Below, in pieces: positions 48,885 to 58,351 of a stretch of 64,000 bases of DNA. Under the pieces are notes generated by a model that had not been told where the DNA came from, searched no databases, and worked only from the letters and a program-made list of their open reading frames with translations. This stretch comes from Bacteroidota bacterium (GTDB lineage Bacteria > Bacteroidota > Bacteroidia > Bacteroidales > JAAUTT01): NCBI GenBank assembly GCA_023429135.1, contig JAEYWD010000094.1, positions 62,001 to 126,000 of the forward strand, in the 5' to 3' direction. Position 1 is the stretch's first letter. Each line of letters begins with the position of its first letter. The translations under genes were made by a program, and so were the position numbers.

Positions 48885-51080
48885 CTAATTGCTTCGCTGG
48901 TATATTCTGACATAATCTACTTCCATGGTAGTGGGGAAAATTGTTTCGTCCACCCCTTTTATTCCACCCCAACCTCCACCAATTGCTAAGTTTAATATTA
49001 AATGAAATGGCTGATCGAAAGGCCATGTGTCAGATCCGGTCTTTTCGTTTTTAAAGGAAAAATAAAGTTCTCCATCCACATAGCTGCGAATTTCATTTTC
49101 GTCCCATTCTGTTGCATAAACATGAAAGTCCACCATTGCTGAATTGACATTTATTTGTCGTCCAACCTGGGTTTTTTTCACATGATTGTAGGCTTTCGTA
49201 TGAACAGTCGAATGAATGATACCAGGATCGTAGCCCACATGTTCCATAATATCTATTTCGCCACTTCCAGGCCAACCGCCATACCTGTTTTCTGTAGGAA
49301 GCATCCATATAGCAGGCCATGTTCCCCGGCCCTTCGGCAGCCTTGCCCTTACTTCAACTTTCCCGTACTTCCAATCACCTTTATTTTTAGTAGTGAGTCT
49401 GGCTGAAGAATAAGCCTTACCGGAAGTGGGCTCTTTACGGGCGGTAATTTTTAATGTCCCATTACTTACGTTTGCGTTCCTTGACTCGGCATTAGTATAC
49501 CACTGCAGTTCATTGTTACCCCAACCGTAGCTGTTTCCGCGAGTATCGTAATTCCATCTGGTAGTGTCGGGCATACCGGCAATACTGAATTCATCTTTCC
49601 ATATAAGATTCCATCCATTATTATTTTTAACAGATTCAACCGGAACTATCTCTTTCTTGTACAAATTACCAAATCTATCAATTACTTCAACTGTTACCCG
49701 TGCTTTTGGATCTTTTACGCAGGCTTTAAACAAGTGATTAGTTTCGTCGGCACTTAACCATGAATGTTTCTTGTTTCTGCCAGGCTGATATAATTCATTA
49801 GCCAATGGATCCTTACCCCAATACTGTTCCATTTCCCCTATTAATTTGCCATCTTCATACCAAGTCACTTTCCAGGCTGGGTCGTAATTGTAAACGTTCA
49901 CAATTACACAGTCGGGATACTTTTCTTCAGAACCTATCGGATACACCTTAAACTGATCGTCCTTGCTCATATTTACACCTTTAAAATACCAGGAGAGTTT
50001 ATCTCCATCTACCTCATAAATTGTATATCCTTGTGGACTGCCATCAACAGATACATCGCCCTGCCACCAGGCTCCACTGGCTGCAGCGTGTACATGCTCA
50101 AATAAGTTTGGGGTAATTATGGTATTCCATTGGGTGTGGCTATGCCCAGCCAAAATGTGAGCATTAAAAGGTGACAGAATTTTAAATAATGCGTCTTTAT
50201 TCATTACCGATCCTGATAAAGAAGGACTATTGGTTTTGTTGGGACTTATATCAACAGTTGGAATATGCACTCCTACAATCACCGTACTTCCGGGCTTAAC
50301 TTCTGCCAAATCCTGCTCCAGCCACCGGAGCTGCATTTCGTTAATGTAACCGATATACCTGTATGAATAGCCATAATAGAAAACATCCTTTAAAACAACA
50401 TAGTGAATCCGACCTTTGTTGAACGAATAATATGCAGGACCAAATTTTGCAGAATACGAAACAGATGAGAGTTCATCGGACCGTTTATTATAATCCATAT
50501 CATGATTTCCTAGTACCTGGTAAAATGGTAAACCTGTTTGAGAAATTACTTTTTTATAATCATCGTAAAAGTTTAATCTGTCGAATACCAGATCGCCCAG
50601 ACTTATTGCATGAACCGGCACCTGCTTTGATATTTCTTTAACTGTTAAATTTATGTCCTCAACCACCACTTTTAGTTTATCAAATTCTTCCATTTCGAGC
50701 ACCTGCGGATCTGCCCAGGCAATGAAAGTGTGTGATTGCTGCGACTTTTCCGACTTTGTGATTTCGAAATCAATATTCTGCAATTTTTCACCTTTCCGAA
50801 TAGCTTTATAGAATACCGGAACACCATCAACTACCGGGGAATCGTAACCCGAAGGAAGCGTATAATAAATATAGTCCCGGTCACTGGTGGTAACTAAATT
50901 ATATCTTCCTTTTTTATCAGTTTTAACAATTGTAACGCCATCGGTTACTGGTACATTGGAAATTCCTGCACCATTACTGGTGATGGTTCCTTTAATGGTG
51001 ATGATATCGCGGGCAGCAGCTTTACTATCAGGCAACAAACAAAACAATACAAAAAATAACAGAACTACATTTCTTTTCAT
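48885..51080 (-). CDS. Calcineurin-like phosphoesterase fused to GH16 beta-glucanase
   Basis: This 731-residue exported protein has two catalytic parts. After the signal (to about 22) comes a small beta domain (27-108, ITIKGTITSNGAGISNVPVT), then a metallophosphoesterase core with FIAWADPQ (119-126), SLGDLVFD (160-167), GNHDMDY (191-197) and GHSHTQWN (about 310), then its C-terminal beta domain. From about 490 to the end it is a GH16 laminarinase/lichenase-like domain with WNYDTRGNSYGWGNNELQWY and the catalytic EIDIME (Glu608, Asp610, Glu613). All catalytic residues are present in both. It would cut beta-1,3(4)-glucan and possibly remove a phosphate. Last enzyme gene of PUL2. The fusion is in one uninterrupted frame. 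Confidence 0.9.
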   Translation of the reverse strand: MKRNVVLLFFVLFCLLPDSKAAARDIITIKGTITSNGAGISNVPVTDGVTIVKTDKKGRYNLVTTSDRDYIYYTLPSGYDSPVVDGVPVFYKAIRKGEKLQNIDFEITKSEKSQQSHTFIAWADPQVLEMEEFDKLKVVVEDINLTVKEISKQVPVHAISLGDLVFDRLNFYDDYKKVISQTGLPFYQVLGNHDMDYNKRSDELSSVSYSAKFGPAYYSFNKGRIHYVVLKDVFYYGYSYRYIGYINEMQLRWLEQDLAEVKPGSTVIVGVHIPTVDISPNKTNSPSLSGSVMNKDALFKILSPFNAHILAGHSHTQWNTIITPNLFEHVHAAASGAWWQGDVSVDGSPQGYTIYEVDGDKLSWYFKGVNMSKDDQFKVYPIGSEEKYPDCVIVNVYNYDPAWKVTWYEDGKLIGEMEQYWGKDPLANELYQPGRNKKHSWLSADETNHLFKACVKDPKARVTVEVIDRFGNLYKKEIVPVESVKNNNGWNLIWKDEFSIAGMPDTTRWNYDTRGNSYGWGNNELQWYTNAESRNANVSNGTLKITARKEPTSGKAYSSARLTTKNKGDWKYGKVEVRARLPKGRGTWPAIWMLPTENRYGGWPGSGEIDIMEHVGYDPGIIHSTVHTKAYNHVKKTQVGRQINVNSAMVDFHVYATEWDENEIRSYVDGELYFSFKNEKTGSDTWPFDQPFHLILNLAIGGGWGGIKGVDETIFPTTMEVDYVRIYQRSN

Positions 51081-51100
51081 CTGAATTAAATTTTTTATAT

Positions 51101-51150
51101 AAAAATGCCAACCTTCATAGTTAAGTAAAACTGAGGAATGAAGGCTGGCA
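51101..51150 (-). terminator. Terminator/attenuator between PUL2 SusD and GH16 fusion
   Basis: On the minus strand TGCCAGCCTTCAT (51150-51138) pairs with ATGAAGGTTGGCA (51118-51106) with one G-T mismatch-type pair and a 19-nt loop, followed by TTTTTATAT. It sits 16 bp after the SusD stop and 20 bp before the GH16-fusion start, so it may reduce rather than abolish transcription into that gene. Confidence 0.6.
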
Positions 51151-51165
51151 AAAGTTAATTAAAAA

Positions 51166-52689
51166 TTATTTTAAAAGCCACATTAACTTGTTAATTTCAT
51201 CATATCCTTCATATTGACGATCCAAAGCCTCAATAAGGTTTTCGCGATTATAATTAGTTTCGGAAGACGGATACAGCCAACGCATCGGTATAGCATCCTT
51301 TTTATTCTCGTTTAAACTGGTATTCGGATTAATCGGGAAAACCGGGTATTGATTCCGACGATATTCAAAATAACTGCTTTCTGAATTCTGCATGAAATTA
51401 AGAATATATCGCTGCATCCATATCTGCTTCAGTTGTTCTTCAGGTGTAGCCTTGAAAGCAGCTTCACCCGTAAAATAGTTATTGATATAATTCTGGTCTA
51501 TAGCCATTCCGTGTGCATAACTTGCTTTAGTTGCCATAACAGAAGCCAGGGCTGCTTTAACCCCCGATTCGTAATAGTTTTGTGCTGACCCGGTATTTAT
51601 CCATCCCAGAATATAAGCTTCGGCAAGAATTAATTGCTGCTCGGCATAAGTCATCAGCATGCGGGGTTCGCTATCACTTTCCAATAAATATCTTGAATTC
51701 AACAGTGAATACATATTAGCGCTATGCCCCTGATTCATGACCTCATAATCAATCGATACATCAACACCCACGTATGCAGCCGGATCCGATTGTGTTTTTC
51801 CTCCGGCTATCTGAGCTCCAGCCGGGTCGGCAAAATAAAACAACCGCCTGTCATTAAGTGCTTTCAGGTTGTCTATTAATAAGGAACTGAGAATTGTCCG
51901 GCTTGTAAAAAGGTTATTGGTTCCCGACATTGGATGCATATTGGTAGTAGAATATTTCAACCCTAAATATCCGGTAGAATTTTCAAGGATAAAACCAGAA
52001 GCTACTATTTCGGCAAACCGCCCCTTAATGTTTAATGATGCAACATTCTCTTTTTTACTTAAACTCATCAATACCTTTAGTGCAAAAGCATTTGAAGCTC
52101 TTCGCCACTTTGCCGGATCGCCGTTATATGGTGTTGGATCACCTGAAAACGTAATTCCTTGTGCAAAAAATGTATCTGCCTCTTTCAATTCATTGAGGAT
52201 TCCGATAAAAACCTGTTCCTGAGTATCGTACTTAGGGCGGTAATTACCTTTGTCGCCCTGATTGGTTTCGCTGTATGGGATATCACCAACTTCCATTGTT
52301 GTATGATAAAACATATAAGCCCTCGAGAATTTGGCAAGTCCTTTATAAGAATTTTCCATTGTACTCCCTTTAGCATACTCAAGCATTTTATCAATATTGG
52401 GAAGAATTGTCATTATGCCAAAGTCGGTACTTCCGATTTTATTATATTGGGCATTCATTTGACTTTCATTGGCATACCCAATATATTTAGCCAGTGCGTT
52501 TGGCTGAAGGTAGGCAATTGCATCGCGCCCGTTAAATTTGATATTCTCCAGTATCACGCTGGTTGCAACCATGGATGCACTGGCCTGAGTTATGGTATCA
52601 GGATTCTTATTTATTTCTTCAAATTTGTTACACCCAGAGAGCAACAAAAAAGGAAGAACTATACCTGTAAATATTTTCTTTTTATTCAT
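51166..52689 (-). CDS. SusD-family glycan-binding lipoprotein (PUL2)
   Basis: The 507-residue protein reads from ATG 52689, where the lipoprotein signal begins (MNKKKIFTGIVLPFLLLSGC, Cys20). A longer frame to 52767 overlaps the SusC end region and lacks a proper signal. It belongs to the SusD-like group 2 (SusD_2): NPDTITQASASMVATSVILE, YKGLAKFSRAYMFYHTTMEV, GDIPYSETNQG, DPAKWRRASNAFALKVLMSL, and the C-terminal LILAEAYILGW and IWMQRYILNFM blocks. It is the lid protein of the transporter encoded 67 bp upstream. Ligand inferred to be a beta-glucan from the GH16 next door. Confidence 0.93.
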   Translation of the reverse strand: MNKKKIFTGIVLPFLLLSGCNKFEEINKNPDTITQASASMVATSVILENIKFNGRDAIAYLQPNALAKYIGYANESQMNAQYNKIGSTDFGIMTILPNIDKMLEYAKGSTMENSYKGLAKFSRAYMFYHTTMEVGDIPYSETNQGDKGNYRPKYDTQEQVFIGILNELKEADTFFAQGITFSGDPTPYNGDPAKWRRASNAFALKVLMSLSKKENVASLNIKGRFAEIVASGFILENSTGYLGLKYSTTNMHPMSGTNNLFTSRTILSSLLIDNLKALNDRRLFYFADPAGAQIAGGKTQSDPAAYVGVDVSIDYEVMNQGHSANMYSLLNSRYLLESDSEPRMLMTYAEQQLILAEAYILGWINTGSAQNYYESGVKAALASVMATKASYAHGMAIDQNYINNYFTGEAAFKATPEEQLKQIWMQRYILNFMQNSESSYFEYRRNQYPVFPINPNTSLNENKKDAIPMRWLYPSSETNYNRENLIEALDRQYEGYDEINKLMWLLK

Positions 52690-52756
52690 TTTCCAAGTTT
52701 TAAAAAGTAATTGCGACGTGGCACTCAAATATAAGGCGGTGCCAGCCAACATAATG

Positions 52757-55700
52757 TTAAAAATCAAATTTCAGATTGAATCCTATGTAACGCAACGAAG
52801 GATCACTAAAGTTCTCTGTACCGCCATCAGGATCGGAATACTTAAAATCCTTGGCCCACAGGAAAATATTTTGACCCACAGCCGAAATGGAAGCGCCTTT
52901 GCTGTGAAATTTGGCACAGATCTTTTTAGGTACAAAATACGTAAGTGAAATTTCTCTGAGTTTGAAAAAGGTTGTGCTGTAAACGTCAACCGGAGATGCA
53001 GCGCCTCCCCATGCTGTACCTTTATGCAGGTTCTCTATATACGATTTATAGGTAACGGGCACGCTGTTAGGAGCATAAACCCTGGTATCGCTGGTAATGT
53101 TTCCATAAGTATCGTATGTTGCTGTACCTGAAACAACCTGAACCCCTTTGCCAATATAATTTTTGGTGCCAGGCTGGGTGGCATCCAGGTATCGTTCCGG
53201 CACCACAGAGTTAGGATGAGATCCGGCACGCCACATATACATTTCAGTAATTGTTTGGGTCAATCCGCCAACACGGCCATCGGCAGATACATTCAGCATC
53301 AGGTTTTTGAATTTCAACGACGAGCTTAAACCCCATATCCAGTCCGGATCGGAATATCCGTATCTTGAATCGTACGCCATGTACAAGGGTAATCCGTTAT
53401 TATAGATTATGTTACCCTGAGGGTCTTTCTGGTAATCGCGCAGTACATAAGCATCGGCTCTTTCACCTTCTTTTACCCAGGGCTTATCGGCCGAATATAC
53501 CGAATCGAGTTGAGTATAATACCTGGCATATTTCGACCAGTTTACCGAAATGTCCCAATTCCAGTCCTTCGATCGTACCGGCACCACCGTTGCAGAAATT
53601 TCGGCACCCTTGCGTGTAATCTCCTCATCTATATTAATGTAATTGCTTGTATATCCTGATGCAGGACTAATACCTGCCGATTTTAAAAAGTCGTACATCC
53701 TTTTGTTGTAATAAGCAACATCAATGGATACCCTGTTCTGATACAGGTTAATCATGGTACCAACTTCGAAAGTTGAAGATGATTCAGGCAGTACATCAGT
53801 TCCCCGGATAACAGTAGGGTAAGTTGCCGAACTCAGAGTACCCCAGACATTGTTTGTAATGGAAAAAACTGAATTGATATCGTATATTCCGGCAGGCATC
53901 TTAACAGAAACCCAGGACCCTCTTAACTTCCATAAAGAAAGCCATTCCATTTTAGGGAGTAATTCCGAGACAACAAAGCTTCCCGATAATGAAGGATAAA
54001 TGTAGGAGCGAGTTGATTCGGGCAAAGTAGAAACCCAGTCGTTACGCAAAGTACCTTCGGCAAAAACCATATTTTTCCACGATACCCCCATACGTCCGTA
54101 AACACTGTTCACCTGCCTTTTATATATATTTGAGGCAACATTCAAAGGGTCGACTGAAGCTTTTAACGAATAAAAAGCTGGTACCGAAAGCCCTCCTTTT
54201 GTTCTTGTTTCAATTCCTTCGTCCTGGCCGAAGTAAACAGCTCCCCCAATGAATCCTTCAAGAATAAAATCGCTTAACTTTTGATTGGCCGATAATATAA
54301 AATCGTTATTGATACTGTAGCCTCTGCTTAAACCAAGATTATAGGACCCTTTTTGCGACTCTCCCCATATTTGTGTACCATTAGGAATTACTACTGCACT
54401 TCCGGCTCCCTGAAATGAACCCTTGGAGATTTTGACTTCCTGCCTGTCGCTATAAGTATCGTAACCAGTCCTTAAAGTTGCTTTTAACCAGGATGCAAAT
54501 TCATAATCCAAAGATATTGTACCATTTAGAATATCTTTATTTACACTGTGAGTTCTCTGGTACCGGTCGAAATAGGGATTGTTATTACCGGCAGTATAAC
54601 TGGAATTCTGAACTTCGTTCGGAACCAGCCAGTAATCCTTGTATTGCCTGATGTCCCAATCCGGAGCCGACCAAATCAGCAGTGAATACATAGGATCGTA
54701 ACCAGTATATCCGTTAAATCCTTTATGAGGTGAAAAATGTTTGTTATATGCCATACTGGACGACAGCGTAAACTTGTTAATTTTTATATCGCCACCTATG
54801 CTATAAGTTATTTTATCGAAAATTGAGTTAGGGTATTGACCTTTGTTTTCGACCCATGTGACTGAGGCGCGTAAACTGCCGAATTCACCTTGCTGTACGG
54901 CGCTAACATTGTTGTTTAAAACAAACCCCTGTTCCAGAAAATTTTTGAAATTATCTTTTCCAATAGGTAGATAAGGCATCGCTTTTAGCGACTTTGAGAC
55001 AGGATCCCATTGAATAACTTCCCGCCCGTCGAGCGGAATACCCCAAGCCCCATCGGCAGAACGTGCATAAGTATTGGTAGCGGTATTAACAACACGGCCA
55101 TAGGTCGACTGCATTTCGGGAATGGCAAGATATCCGGCAGCAAACATAGTACTGCTGTTCAATGAAACCGACAATCCTTTACTGGCAGTACCTTTACGCG
55201 TGGTGACCATAATTGCACCGCTGGCTCCCCGGTAGCCATAAAGTGCAGATGCGGTGGCTCCTTTCAAAACACTGATGTTCTCAATATCATCCGATGGGAT
55301 ATCGCGTAAACTCATATTACCGTACGGAACACCATCAATAACCAATAAAGGGTTCTCTCCCCTGATCTGAATGCTCGGTTCTGAAGTAAACTCAGTACTG
55401 TTTTTAACCATAAGACCGGAGACCTTTCCGGTTAACGATGTAGCTACATCCACACCTTTCACTGTTGTTAAATTGTCTCCTGTAACTTTTTGAACAGAGT
55501 ATCCAAGAGCCTTTTCACTTCTTTTGATGCCCAACGCCGTAACAACTACTTCATCGAGTGTTTTAATTTCGGGAACTAACCGAATATTAATATTTGCCTG
55601 ATTAGCAATTATTCTTTCACTAACGTACCCGATAAAAGAAACCAGCAATACTGATTTATTGTCGGGTACATCAATTGAATATTTGCCATTCACGTCCGAA

Positions 55701-56170
55701 ATAACACCCGTTGTTGTTCCTTCTAATACGATATTGGCTCCGATAATTGGCTCACCTGTTGCAGCATCGGTAATTATACCCGATACTTTTTGTTGCTGGA
55801 GTGTATAAGGGGAAATAACAACAATGTTATTTTCGAGGACCATATACGATGCCGAGGTTTGTTCAAGCAGCATCTTCATAATTTCCTTCAGGGAGGAATT
55901 CTTAACATTAAATGAAACCATCTTGTCAAGAATCTTAAAATCGTCGGAATAGAAGAAGCGGTAAGATGATTTACTTTCAACCATTTTTAATACTTCTTTA
56001 ACGGATACCTCTTCAGCCAGAATATCCATTTTGATATCCTGAGAGTAAAGCGAAGCAGATACTTGCAAGGTGGTTAACAGTATTAGCAGAAATGATAGTT
56101 TCATAGTCAGGATTAAATATTTCAATCCTACAGGTATACAAATAGGATTACAATTACGATTTATTTTCAT
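52757..56170 (-). CDS. SusC/RagA TonB-dependent transporter with STN domain (PUL2)
   Basis: This 1137-residue protein has a long N-terminal leader (MKINRNCNPICIPVGLKYLI and then the hydrophobic MKLSFLLILLTTLQVSAS), common for this group. It then shows an STN domain (about 47-120), CarboxypepD_reg (about 127-200), plug with TLDEVVVTALGIKRSEKALG (204-223) and SIQIRGENPLLVIDGVPYG, and a C-terminal barrel ending GFNLKFDF. It imports oligosaccharides with the SusD next to it. The STN domain pairs with the FecR at 56330. A shorter start at the internal MKLSF is possible. Confidence 0.94.
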   Translation of the reverse strand: MKINRNCNPICIPVGLKYLILTMKLSFLLILLTTLQVSASLYSQDIKMDILAEEVSVKEVLKMVESKSSYRFFYSDDFKILDKMVSFNVKNSSLKEIMKMLLEQTSASYMVLENNIVVISPYTLQQQKVSGIITDAATGEPIIGANIVLEGTTTGVISDVNGKYSIDVPDNKSVLLVSFIGYVSERIIANQANINIRLVPEIKTLDEVVVTALGIKRSEKALGYSVQKVTGDNLTTVKGVDVATSLTGKVSGLMVKNSTEFTSEPSIQIRGENPLLVIDGVPYGNMSLRDIPSDDIENISVLKGATASALYGYRGASGAIMVTTRKGTASKGLSVSLNSSTMFAAGYLAIPEMQSTYGRVVNTATNTYARSADGAWGIPLDGREVIQWDPVSKSLKAMPYLPIGKDNFKNFLEQGFVLNNNVSAVQQGEFGSLRASVTWVENKGQYPNSIFDKITYSIGGDIKINKFTLSSSMAYNKHFSPHKGFNGYTGYDPMYSLLIWSAPDWDIRQYKDYWLVPNEVQNSSYTAGNNNPYFDRYQRTHSVNKDILNGTISLDYEFASWLKATLRTGYDTYSDRQEVKISKGSFQGAGSAVVIPNGTQIWGESQKGSYNLGLSRGYSINNDFILSANQKLSDFILEGFIGGAVYFGQDEGIETRTKGGLSVPAFYSLKASVDPLNVASNIYKRQVNSVYGRMGVSWKNMVFAEGTLRNDWVSTLPESTRSYIYPSLSGSFVVSELLPKMEWLSLWKLRGSWVSVKMPAGIYDINSVFSITNNVWGTLSSATYPTVIRGTDVLPESSSTFEVGTMINLYQNRVSIDVAYYNKRMYDFLKSAGISPASGYTSNYINIDEEITRKGAEISATVVPVRSKDWNWDISVNWSKYARYYTQLDSVYSADKPWVKEGERADAYVLRDYQKDPQGNIIYNNGLPLYMAYDSRYGYSDPDWIWGLSSSLKFKNLMLNVSADGRVGGLTQTITEMYMWRAGSHPNSVVPERYLDATQPGTKNYIGKGVQVVSGTATYDTYGNITSDTRVYAPNSVPVTYKSYIENLHKGTAWGGAASPVDVYSTTFFKLREISLTYFVPKKICAKFHSKGASISAVGQNIFLWAKDFKYSDPDGGTENFSDPSLRYIGFNLKFDF

Positions 56171-56209
56171 AATTTTACGTCAGTTTAGTTATTTAAATAA
56201 TTGAACATG

Positions 56210-56268
56210 AACCCCCATTCCACGGGGTTTCTCAACGGAAACGAATTGGGCCGCAATCCCGATTCGTT
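56210..56268. promoter_or_regulatory. Two hairpins in the leader of the PUL2 SusC operon
   Basis: AACCCC (56210-56215) pairs with GGGGTT (56224-56229), and AACGAAT..GGG (56240-56250) pairs with CCC..ATTCGTT (56258-56268). The second is followed on the plus strand by a long T run, so it could be a plus-direction terminator; on the minus strand both fall in the 5' leader of SusC. Role unproven. Confidence 0.4.
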
Positions 56269-56329
56269 TTTTTATTTTTAGTATTATGTGACCATAGGCG
56301 TTTGTTTTTAGGTTATTAAAGAGTATATG

Positions 56330-57436
56330 TTATTGATAAAATCTCATTAGTAAGTTATTATCCTGCTCAATATTGATGATCCCTTTCTCAATTTTATATT
56401 TTAACGGGATAGTATGTCGCATAATTACCATAACCTGTTCAATGGTTTCATTTTCTATAGAGCCAGAAAAATGGAATTTCTTTATTGAATCGGAAGCAAA
56501 TTGAATTTTAATATTATACCTTCGTTCCAGATCACGGGCCAGATCTCCAAGTTTTTGTTTTTCTATAACCCATCGACTGTCTTTCCATGATGTAAAAAGT
56601 TCAGTTTTTACCTGTTCGGTTTTTGTAACCGGGGCAGATATATCATTAGCTTCAGGTAACTTTTCTTCAATTTTGTCGTCGGCACTATTTTTTTTCTGGA
56701 CGGTTCCGGTATTATCTTCCTTTTTATAATAAGTCACCGTTTCCTTGGGTTTCATTTCAACCATAAATTCTCTGTCACGACTGTCTTTTCCTTCGATCAC
56801 CACTTTCCCTTTTTCCAGGGTGGTTACAATGGAGGCATCTTCAGGATAAGCCTTTACATTAAATTTAGTTCCCAAAGCCTTTATGTTAATTTTTCCGGTT
56901 TTAACCACAAATGGTTTTGAAGGATTGGTAACAACGTTGAAATACGCCTCCCCGGTAAGTTTCACTTCCCTGCTTTCAGCATTATAGCTTTCATCGTAAA
57001 CAAGTTTACTTCCACTATTTAGCCATACTTTGGTACCATCAGGTAATGTGGCGACAGCCCTTGAACCAAGAGTAGCCTCAAACGCAACTGTAGCAGGAGA
57101 AAGCTTATTTGATTCAGATAACTGATTATACAAAACAACTCCTGAGATTACTGCTAACAAAAGGACTGCAGCAACTTTTAATGTCAGATTCAAAACATTG
57201 CGTTTAACACCCTTGCTTTTGAGTTCTCTTCCTTTCCCGTTTTGTGAATTTGCTTCCAAAGTTAATGGAGAAATTTGGGAGGAAGCTAACCAGATAGTAC
57301 GTATAGAATTGAAATAAGAAAGATTTTCGGTGGATTCAGCCAACCATTCCGAAAGATGTTCGCTTTCAAGAGGTGTTGTTTCGCCCGCTAAAAACCGGAT
57401 AATCAGGTCTTCTTTATCAAACGGCAAATTTTTCAC
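56330..57436 (-). CDS. FecR-family anti-sigma factor (PUL2)
   Basis: This 368-residue protein has a cytosolic N-terminus (DLIIRFLAGETTPLESEHLS), a transmembrane helix at about 85-104 (LKVAAVLLLAVISGVVLYNQ), the FecR domain (ATLPDGTKVWLNSGSKLVYD, REVKLTGEAYFNVVT, KALGTKFNVKAYPEDASIVT) and a DUF4974 C-terminus (QKLGDLARDLERRYNIKIQF). A charged insert of about 30 residues (250-280) precedes the last domain. It relays the state of the STN-SusC to the ECF factor upstream. Confidence 0.93.
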   Translation of the reverse strand: MKNLPFDKEDLIIRFLAGETTPLESEHLSEWLAESTENLSYFNSIRTIWLASSQISPLTLEANSQNGKGRELKSKGVKRNVLNLTLKVAAVLLLAVISGVVLYNQLSESNKLSPATVAFEATLGSRAVATLPDGTKVWLNSGSKLVYDESYNAESREVKLTGEAYFNVVTNPSKPFVVKTGKINIKALGTKFNVKAYPEDASIVTTLEKGKVVIEGKDSRDREFMVEMKPKETVTYYKKEDNTGTVQKKNSADDKIEEKLPEANDISAPVTKTEQVKTELFTSWKDSRWVIEKQKLGDLARDLERRYNIKIQFASDSIKKFHFSGSIENETIEQVMVIMRHTIPLKYKIEKGIINIEQDNNLLMRFYQ

Positions 57437-57507
57437 AGTTAAAAAAGTAATTATTTTTAACTATGACGTAAAACAAATATCAACGGTCTACAAGGATGGT
57501 TGAAATT

Positions 57508-58080
57508 TCATAAATATTTTTTTAATTCTTCCTGCAACTTATGAATTGCTCTTACCATTTGGGTTTTCACCGTACTTAGCGACAAAGAGAGCTTTTCGGA
57601 TATTTGCGGATAACTAAGCTGTCCGAACCGGCTCAAAATAAATATTTCTTTGCACTGGGGAGGCAGGTGATCAATAGCCTGCTTTATCCTGGTTTCAAGA
57701 TCATCAGAAAAATAAAAATCAAAGAAATGATTGTCCTCTGTTATTTCAAATATTTTTAACCGAAACTTAGAGTCGTCATACGAAATTGCCTGGATATCTT
57801 CTCTGGCTTTGTTATTTCGTAGAAAATCAATACATGCATTGTGGACCGAACGATAGAGAAAGGATTTTAATGAAGTGGTAATATTTAAATTTTCACGCAT
57901 ATTCCATAATTTTAATAATACTTCCTGAACAGTATCCTGAGCATGTCCGGTATCATTAATTATGCTTTTGGCGTAAATTGTCAAGGGTTGAAAATATAAG
58001 CGGATTAACATGCTAAAAGATCGTTGATCTCCAGCAATCAGGCCTCTTATAATTTCAATATCCCCGTGTTCCATTACCAA
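57508..58080 (-). CDS. ECF sigma factor (PUL2 regulator)
   Basis: This 190-residue ECF factor has region 2 (SFSMLIRLYFQPLTIYAKSI, GHAQDTVQEVLLKLWNMREN, LKSFLYRSVHNACIDFLRNN) and region 4 (IDHLPPQCKEIFILSRFGQL, SYPQISEKLSLSLSTVKTQM, VRAIHKLQEEL). The LPPQCKEIF-LSR-G-SY-EIA-LS-STVK text is the common SusC/FecR-linked group. It lies 71 bp upstream of the FecR gene, and its own upstream spacer (58081-58351) is shared with the divergent glycosylase gene and shows no strong primary promoter for it. Confidence 0.94.
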   Translation of the reverse strand: MVMEHGDIEIIRGLIAGDQRSFSMLIRLYFQPLTIYAKSIINDTGHAQDTVQEVLLKLWNMRENLNITTSLKSFLYRSVHNACIDFLRNNKAREDIQAISYDDSKFRLKIFEITEDNHFFDFYFSDDLETRIKQAIDHLPPQCKEIFILSRFGQLSYPQISEKLSLSLSTVKTQMVRAIHKLQEELKKYL

Positions 58081-58351
58081 CGCAGTCCATTAATATAAGT
58101 TTCTGAACACACTTTAGTTATTTTCGTAAGGGTGTATGTTCAACGTCTCTTATCCATTTCGAAGGAAAACAGAATTTAATCTCCTTTCATTCATATTTTC
58201 GATAAGTTTTTCCGTAAATATATGATTTTTCATCCCTGTTAAATATGATTAATCAATAAAATGGGAAAGATCAGTCGTAATTCGGAAATTTGAATAAAAA
58301 TCTTCAAAATTTTTAAAGCCTTTAATAAATTTGTAATCTTAATGTGGTGTA

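Noticed and set aside
52159..52710. Plus-strand frame of 183 codons opposite the PUL2 SusD gene
   Set aside because: SusD text on the other strand is unambiguous; this frame has no motif and no promoter.
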